From the NCBI GenBank assembly GCA_016206945.1, contig JACQQP010000021.1, forward strand, positions 1 to 6,722: a DNA stretch of 6,722 nucleotides, given 5' to 3'. The notes under the pieces were generated by a model that was not told the DNA's origin, searched no databases, and worked only from the letters and a program-made list of their open reading frames with translations. Within the stretch, counting starts at the first letter, position 1, and every line of letters begins with the position of its first letter. The position numbers and the translations under genes are program-made. Below, in pieces: positions 3,177 to 6,722 of this stretch. Source of the DNA: Candidatus Omnitrophota bacterium. GTDB lineage: Bacteria > Omnitrophota > Omnitrophia > Omnitrophales > Danuiimicrobiaceae.

Positions 3177-5846
3177 CTAAGCTCCAAACTGTAAATTGCC
3201 CAAATCGCCTTTTGTGGCTCTGTTGTCCGTCAAAGTAGGCGTGGTTCCCGTACCCGACATTTTCAAAAGACCCGCTCCGCGAGTCCAAGTAATCCCGTTT
3301 TGAATCGTGAGGTCTCCCCCGATGGTGATATTGTTGTCGGCATCACTCAGGGTCCCTGCCGTTACCGTCAGGTTTTCAGATACGCTCAAAGCAGCGCCAA
3401 CGGCATACGTTTCGGATCCATTGAGTTCAAGTGAGCTGTAACTGACGTTGGCAAGGTTGATATTGCCGCCTGAATTGGTCGCTGTGTATTTGACGGTAGA
3501 CGTGCCGGCGGTAAACGTACCGTTATTGGTCAGAACGGTGGTCGTAGCGCCCGCATTGGCGAGCGTCAGCGTGTACCCGCCAGCGGCCAAATCAATCGTA
3601 TCTGCGGAACCGGCCGTGCCATCAATGGTCAGTGTATCCACGGTCATCGATGAAGCGAGCGTCAGTTTGTTATTCGCCTCCGTCGCACTCGTTTTATTGA
3701 TCGTAATTGCTCCAATATTGACTGGAGTCGCATTGGAATCGGTATAGGTTTTGGCCGCTGTCCCATCAAACGTCCAAGTGCCGGAGCCTTTCGTGAAGCT
3801 TCCGCCGGAAGCAAGGCTCACGGCGCCAGCGGTATTCAAATTGGCACTCGTAGTCGTCAGAGCGCCCGTCGCGCCGATCGTAAGCGTCCCTTCCAGATCG
3901 AGCGCGTTACCGCCCAGGGCGACGGTTCCATCGGTAATGGTGAGCGCGCCATTCACATCAAAAGTAGCAGCCGGTGCCGTAAAGGTAGGAGTTCCTGATG
4001 CCGCATCGAACTCGACATTGTTATAGGGATTGAGATTTTTAATGGTGATGCTTGAGCCGCTGACAAATTTTGTCAGGCCGTTGCTGCCATCGTTGGTCAA
4101 GCTCACGGTTGTCTCATTGCCGTTCAAAATCAGTGTTCCCGAATTCGAATAAGTACTTGAAACGGTCAGGTTCTGCCCTGAAATGGTAAGCACCGCTCCC
4201 GTCTGAATCGTCAGGTTGGTGACAGTAATCGCTTCGTCAGCCACTGGATCGTTCGACGTATCGGGTATGGTGGCCGTACTGTCTGAGGCGGGCTTGAGTC
4301 CAACATCCCAGTTATTCGCCGTACTCCAAACCGTGCTCTCCGAACCATCCCACGTGTAGGTGACCGCGGCACCGCAACTCCAGTTCACGGTACTGACGCA
4401 ATTGCCTGCTGCGGTATTCGATGGAATCATGTTGAGACCCGTCGCCGAATCAACACGGGTCACCGTGAGGTAATCTAAGCTTTGAACGCCGTTTGTCTCA
4501 AGATCGAAATCCACGGTGTTGGTGCCATGATCACTTTGCAGGACTAATCGGTTCGTGGAGTTTCCCTTCAGCGTCATTGAATTTTGAACGGTTACCGTAT
4601 CCGTATCGTCCACAGAAATCGTCGCCGCATTGGTATTGGCCGATGCGTTATAGGTAAAGTTATAAAGCGACAGCGTCCCAAGAGTGTCAAGGCCATTGAC
4701 ATCGATCGTAATGGTTCCAGAAGCATTATCGCGGTCAAAGGTAACCGTACCCGTCCCTTTGGTAAAGGTTCCGCTCACTGAAAAACTCGCGCCGGCAAAA
4801 GTCATGCTGCCGCTTGAGAATGAAAGCGTCCCTGCCGAAGCAACGGAAAGGTTCCCGTTCACATCCAACGTTTTCGTTGTCATCGCCAAAGTACCGTCCG
4901 TAATCGTGAGTACACCGCCCACGGCCAAACTCGCGCCGGAAGGCGAAAAGGTCACGCTTCCGCCGGATCCGGAATCATCCAACGTCAGGTTATTGTACGT
5001 CTCACTTGCTACGGTTGTGGCTACCGCCGAGCCAGGCGCATAGGTGACGGTTGAAGTCGTCGTGGTAAATGTTCCGCCTGCATTCTTGGTCAAAACCGTA
5101 CCGGTTCCAATCAGCGTAAGCGTGTCACCTGTAATATCGTACGTGTCGTCAGCACCAATGGTAATAGAAGTTGCTTTCACACCGGTCGAGGTGGAAATGG
5201 TTTTTGTCGTTCCATCAATGGTAACAGCGCCAAGGTCTTGGCCGGAAGTTGAATCAGACCACGTGGAAGATGCGCTCCCATCAAACGTCGTAGCACCAGA
5301 TCCTTTGGTAACAGCGCCGGCCGCCGCAATGCTCAGATTCCCTCCGATGTTCAAAGTCGTATTGACCTGAAGTTCGCCGTCCGTGACGGTCAGGATTCCA
5401 TCGATATCAAGCGCACCGCTTACGACAATGTCATCAGCCGTCGCAGTTCCATTTGTATTATTAATGGTAACATTATTGAAAGCTTTGGCATTTGTCGTGA
5501 CGGTCTGATCGGCAGTACTTCCATCAAAGATAACCGTGGAGCCCGTTGTCGTAAACGTTGAACCCGAGGCCGTCGTCCAATTTCCTTCCACGGTGATCGT
5601 AGAATTGGTATCCCCTGATTCACTCCCCGTACCCCCATCTAATGTACCGTTTACCGTGATTCCGCCCGTTCCGATATCTAACTCATATCCATCCAGATCT
5701 GCCGTATCCGCAGTGTCAACGGTCACGGTAGTTGCTTTGATATCAGATCCCAGTGTAATGGTAGCCGCCAGAGCCGATGCGCTCAAAGCGAAGAGTGAAA
5801 AGACGAAAAAAATCGGGACGAAAAATAAAATACGCTTATTATGCAT
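3177..5846 (-). CDS. Large secreted beta-strand-repeat surface protein
   Basis: An 889-residue exported protein. Residues 1-27 are a classic signal peptide (HNKRIL, hydrophobic core, SASALA, cleavage before ATITL). The mature chain is extremely rich in Thr, Ser, Gly, Ala, Asn and Asp, with few Lys/Arg. It is built from loose repeats of about 60-75 residues with recurring blocks such as FTKGSGTWTFDG, LTITDGTLA and LDVNGNLSV, as in filamentous-haemagglutinin/autotransporter-like beta-helix proteins. Its only two cysteines lie close together (NCVSTVNWSCG, about 480-491), just before a WDGSESTVW...NNWD module, which divides the protein into two halves. The ATG at 5846 is chosen for its Shine-Dalgarno GGAGAGG (5851-5857); an upstream in-frame ATG at 5915 lacks both this and a signal peptide at its N-terminus. 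It stops in mid-repeat (DLGNLQFGA) with no beta-barrel or sorting domain, so the C-terminus may be truncated. Likely role: cell-surface or matrix protein. Confidence 0.85.
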   Translation of the reverse strand: MHNKRILFFVPIFFVFSLFALSASALAATITLGSDIKATTVTVDTADTADLDGYELDIGTGGITVNGTLDGGTGSESGDTNSTITVEGNWTTASGSTFTTTGSTVIFDGSTADQTVTTNAKAFNNVTINNTNGTATADDIVVSGALDIDGILTVTDGELQVNTTLNIGGNLSIAAAGAVTKGSGATTFDGSASSTWSDSTSGQDLGAVTIDGTTKTISTSTGVKATSITIGADDTYDITGDTLTLIGTGTVLTKNAGGTFTTTTSTVTYAPGSAVATTVASETYNNLTLDDSGSGGSVTFSPSGASLAVGGVLTITDGTLAMTTKTLDVNGNLSVASAGTLSFSSGSMTFAGASFSVSGTFTKGTGTVTFDRDNASGTITIDVNGLDTLGTLSLYNFTYNASANTNAATISVDDTDTVTVQNSMTLKGNSTNRLVLQSDHGTNTVDFDLETNGVQSLDYLTVTRVDSATGLNMIPSNTAAGNCVSTVNWSCGAAVTYTWDGSESTVWSTANNWDVGLKPASDSTATIPDTSNDPVADEAITVTNLTIQTGAVLTISGQNLTVSSTYSNSGTLILNGNETTVSLTNDGSNGLTKFVSGSSITIKNLNPYNNVEFDAASGTPTFTAPAATFDVNGALTITDGTVALGGNALDLEGTLTIGATGALTTTSANLNTAGAVSLASGGSFTKGSGTWTFDGTAAKTYTDSNATPVNIGAITINKTSATEANNKLTLASSMTVDTLTIDGTAGSADTIDLAAGGYTLTLANAGATTTVLTNNGTFTAGTSTVKYTATNSGGNINLANVSYSSLELNGSETYAVGAALSVSENLTVTAGTLSDADNNITIGGDLTIQNGITWTRGAGLLKMSGTGTTPTLTDNRATKGDLGNLQFGA

Positions 5847-5925
5847 GACACCTCTCCGGTTTTTTGAAGTGCTTGATGGAAACGTCAACTTTAATTCCCT
5901 TCGTGTGCTCATCATCCTACTCGGA

Positions 5926-5955
5926 AGTTTACCATCTGATTAATTTCATTTGCAA
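5926..5955 (-). promoter_or_regulatory. Candidate promoter of the large repeat-protein gene
   Basis: On the minus strand TTGCAA (5950-5955), an 18-nt spacer and TAAACT (5926-5931) form a housekeeping-type candidate. It would give a leader of roughly 70 nt before the ATG at 5846. I could not confirm an ECF-type promoter here; GGAATT with a 16-nt spacer to TCAAG, nearer the gene, is too weak to call. Confidence 0.35.
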
Positions 5956-5990
5956 GTGATCGGAGCAAAAAAATAGAACTGATTCTCACA

Positions 5991-6018
5991 CCGAAGAAAA
6001 ACCTTGGTATTTTTTCGG
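5991..6018 (-). terminator. Inverted repeat after the sigma-factor gene
   Basis: CCGAA and TTCGG pair across 5991-6018, extended by an A/T-rich inner stem with one mismatch. It lies 17 nt past the sigma-factor stop. No T-run follows at once; a run of seven T comes only about 17 nt later on the minus strand (5968-5974). It may separate the sigma gene from the repeat-protein gene or simply be an A/T-rich palindrome. Confidence 0.3.
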
Positions 6019-6035
6019 CAAGAAGACAAAGTTAC

Positions 6036-6659
6036 TTAATCCCTTAAATAACTGTGCTGATTCCACTTCTTTCTGAAGGCTTCCCGCGCACGGCTGAGGC
6101 GGCTCATCACCGTCCCTAAAGAACACTTGAGCAGCTCACTTACCTCGGCATAGGAAAGACATTCCACATCGCGCAAAATAAGAATTTGAGCCTGATCTTT
6201 CGAAAGACGAGCCAGCGTTGACCTGATTTGGCTGCGGAGCTCATCTTGTTCTAGTGTTTCAAGCGGATTGGGCCGCGAAGTTGCCACTTCGGATGGCAAG
6301 GTTTGATCTTGCAAGTGAGCCGTTGCTTCGTTGGGTGAATCGAAAAGCCTGCGTTCGCGCGTCGCTTTCCGCAAGCGGTTATAACCAAGATTCAGGGCGA
6401 TCCGATAAAGCCATGTTCCAAATTGAGCTTTCCTCTTGAATTTTTTGAGCGAGCGGTAGGATTCGGCAAAAGCGTCCGCCGCAAGTTCTTCGGCCGCCTG
6501 TGCATCACCGAGCAGGCGAAAGCACAGCGAAAGAATTTTTTGCTGATTCTGACGTACGAGTTCTTCGAAGGCGTGCTTGTCCCCAGATTGAGCTTTGAGG
6601 ACGAGCTCATCTTCTTCTGGACCTTCCTGCCGAGTGAGAGATTTGATTTGTTCCTTCAT
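6036..6659 (-). CDS. ECF-type RNA polymerase sigma-70 factor
   Basis: A 207-residue extracytoplasmic-function sigma factor that directs core RNA polymerase to a specific promoter set. Region 2 covers about residues 19-105: LVLKAQSGDKHAFEELV, then LLGDAQAAEELAADAFAESY, then FGTWLYRIALNLGYNRLRK, the -10-recognising and melting helices. A variable linker (about 106-137) is followed by region 4 (about 138-200) with SKDQAQILILRDVECLSYAEVSELL and GTVMSRLSRAREAFRKKW, the -35-reading helix-turn-helix. All expected blocks are present and the length is normal. No anti-sigma gene lies directly downstream; the FecR-domain protein at 1614-2483 is the only candidate in view. Start: ATG at 6659, with AAGGA some 13 nt upstream, which is a poor fit. 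The frame stays open to the right edge without another standard start, so the true start could lie outside the window. Confidence 0.9.
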   Translation of the reverse strand: MKEQIKSLTRQEGPEEDELVLKAQSGDKHAFEELVRQNQQKILSLCFRLLGDAQAAEELAADAFAESYRSLKKFKRKAQFGTWLYRIALNLGYNRLRKATRERRLFDSPNEATAHLQDQTLPSEVATSRPNPLETLEQDELRSQIRSTLARLSKDQAQILILRDVECLSYAEVSELLKCSLGTVMSRLSRAREAFRKKWNQHSYLRD

Positions 6660-6722
6660 CGAAACCGTTTTTTCCTTTTGTTCATCCGACCGAGAGCTCT
6701 GATCACAATCCTTGTTGTAACT

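Noticed and set aside
5883..5888. TTGACG on the minus strand upstream of the repeat-protein gene as a -35 box
   Set aside because: The position 17 nt downstream is an A-run with no -10-like hexamer.
3448..5943. Several plus-strand open frames of 65-135 codons
   Set aside because: Their Val/Pro/Ala-rich translations are the reverse reading of Thr/Ser/Gly/Asn codons in the repeat protein, an expected composition effect.

Overview
The window (about 48% G+C by eye) looks like chromosomal DNA of an uncultivated Gram-negative bacterium. It has Sec-exported, Thr/Ser/Gly-rich beta-strand-repeat proteins, an ECF sigma factor, a FecR-domain membrane protein and a dispersed palindromic repeat. This mix is common in Omnitrophota, other PVC-superphylum members and related lineages, but the taxonomy is only a guess; no marker gene is present.

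Minus-strand backbone, read right to left: an ECF sigma-70 factor (6659-6036); an 889-residue secreted beta-strand-repeat protein (5846-3177); a 130-bp palindromic, MITE-like element (3028-3157); a small exported protein (3004-2627); a membrane-anchored FecR-domain protein (2483-1614); and, past an interruption, the 5' end of a second secreted repeat protein (335 to beyond base 1). The sigma factor, the FecR protein and the exported proteins plausibly form an envelope-signalling locus: FecR senses or restrains, the sigma factor transcribes surface-protein genes. That link is inference from gene content.

Plus-strand insert, between the FecR gene and the left repeat-protein gene: two compact two-gene cassettes. 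Cassette A (354-798) is a Phd/YefM-like antitoxin with a RelE/ParE-family toxin. Cassette B (960-1601) is a small DUF5678-like protein with a retropepsin-like aspartic protease. Both have the same promoter geometry (TTGA-type -35, 17-nt spacer, TGn-extended -10) placed so close to the ATG that the transcripts should be nearly leaderless. Both end in copies of one repeat: 72 bp aligned without gaps, exactly 800 bp apart.

The most notable result is what that repeat is. On the minus strand, copy 2 encodes the last about 30 residues and stop codon of the FecR protein. Copy 1, alone between the cassettes, encodes a diverged version of the same tail in the same frame with the same stop, and most differences fall at third codon positions. 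Cassette B is therefore bracketed by two FecR gene tails, as expected if DNA was inserted at, or recombined into, the 3' end of the FecR gene and displaced the original tail. On the plus strand the same sequence supplies the cassettes' terminator hairpins. A separate strong minus-strand terminator lies inside the protease coding sequence, so the two convergent genes carry each other's terminators.
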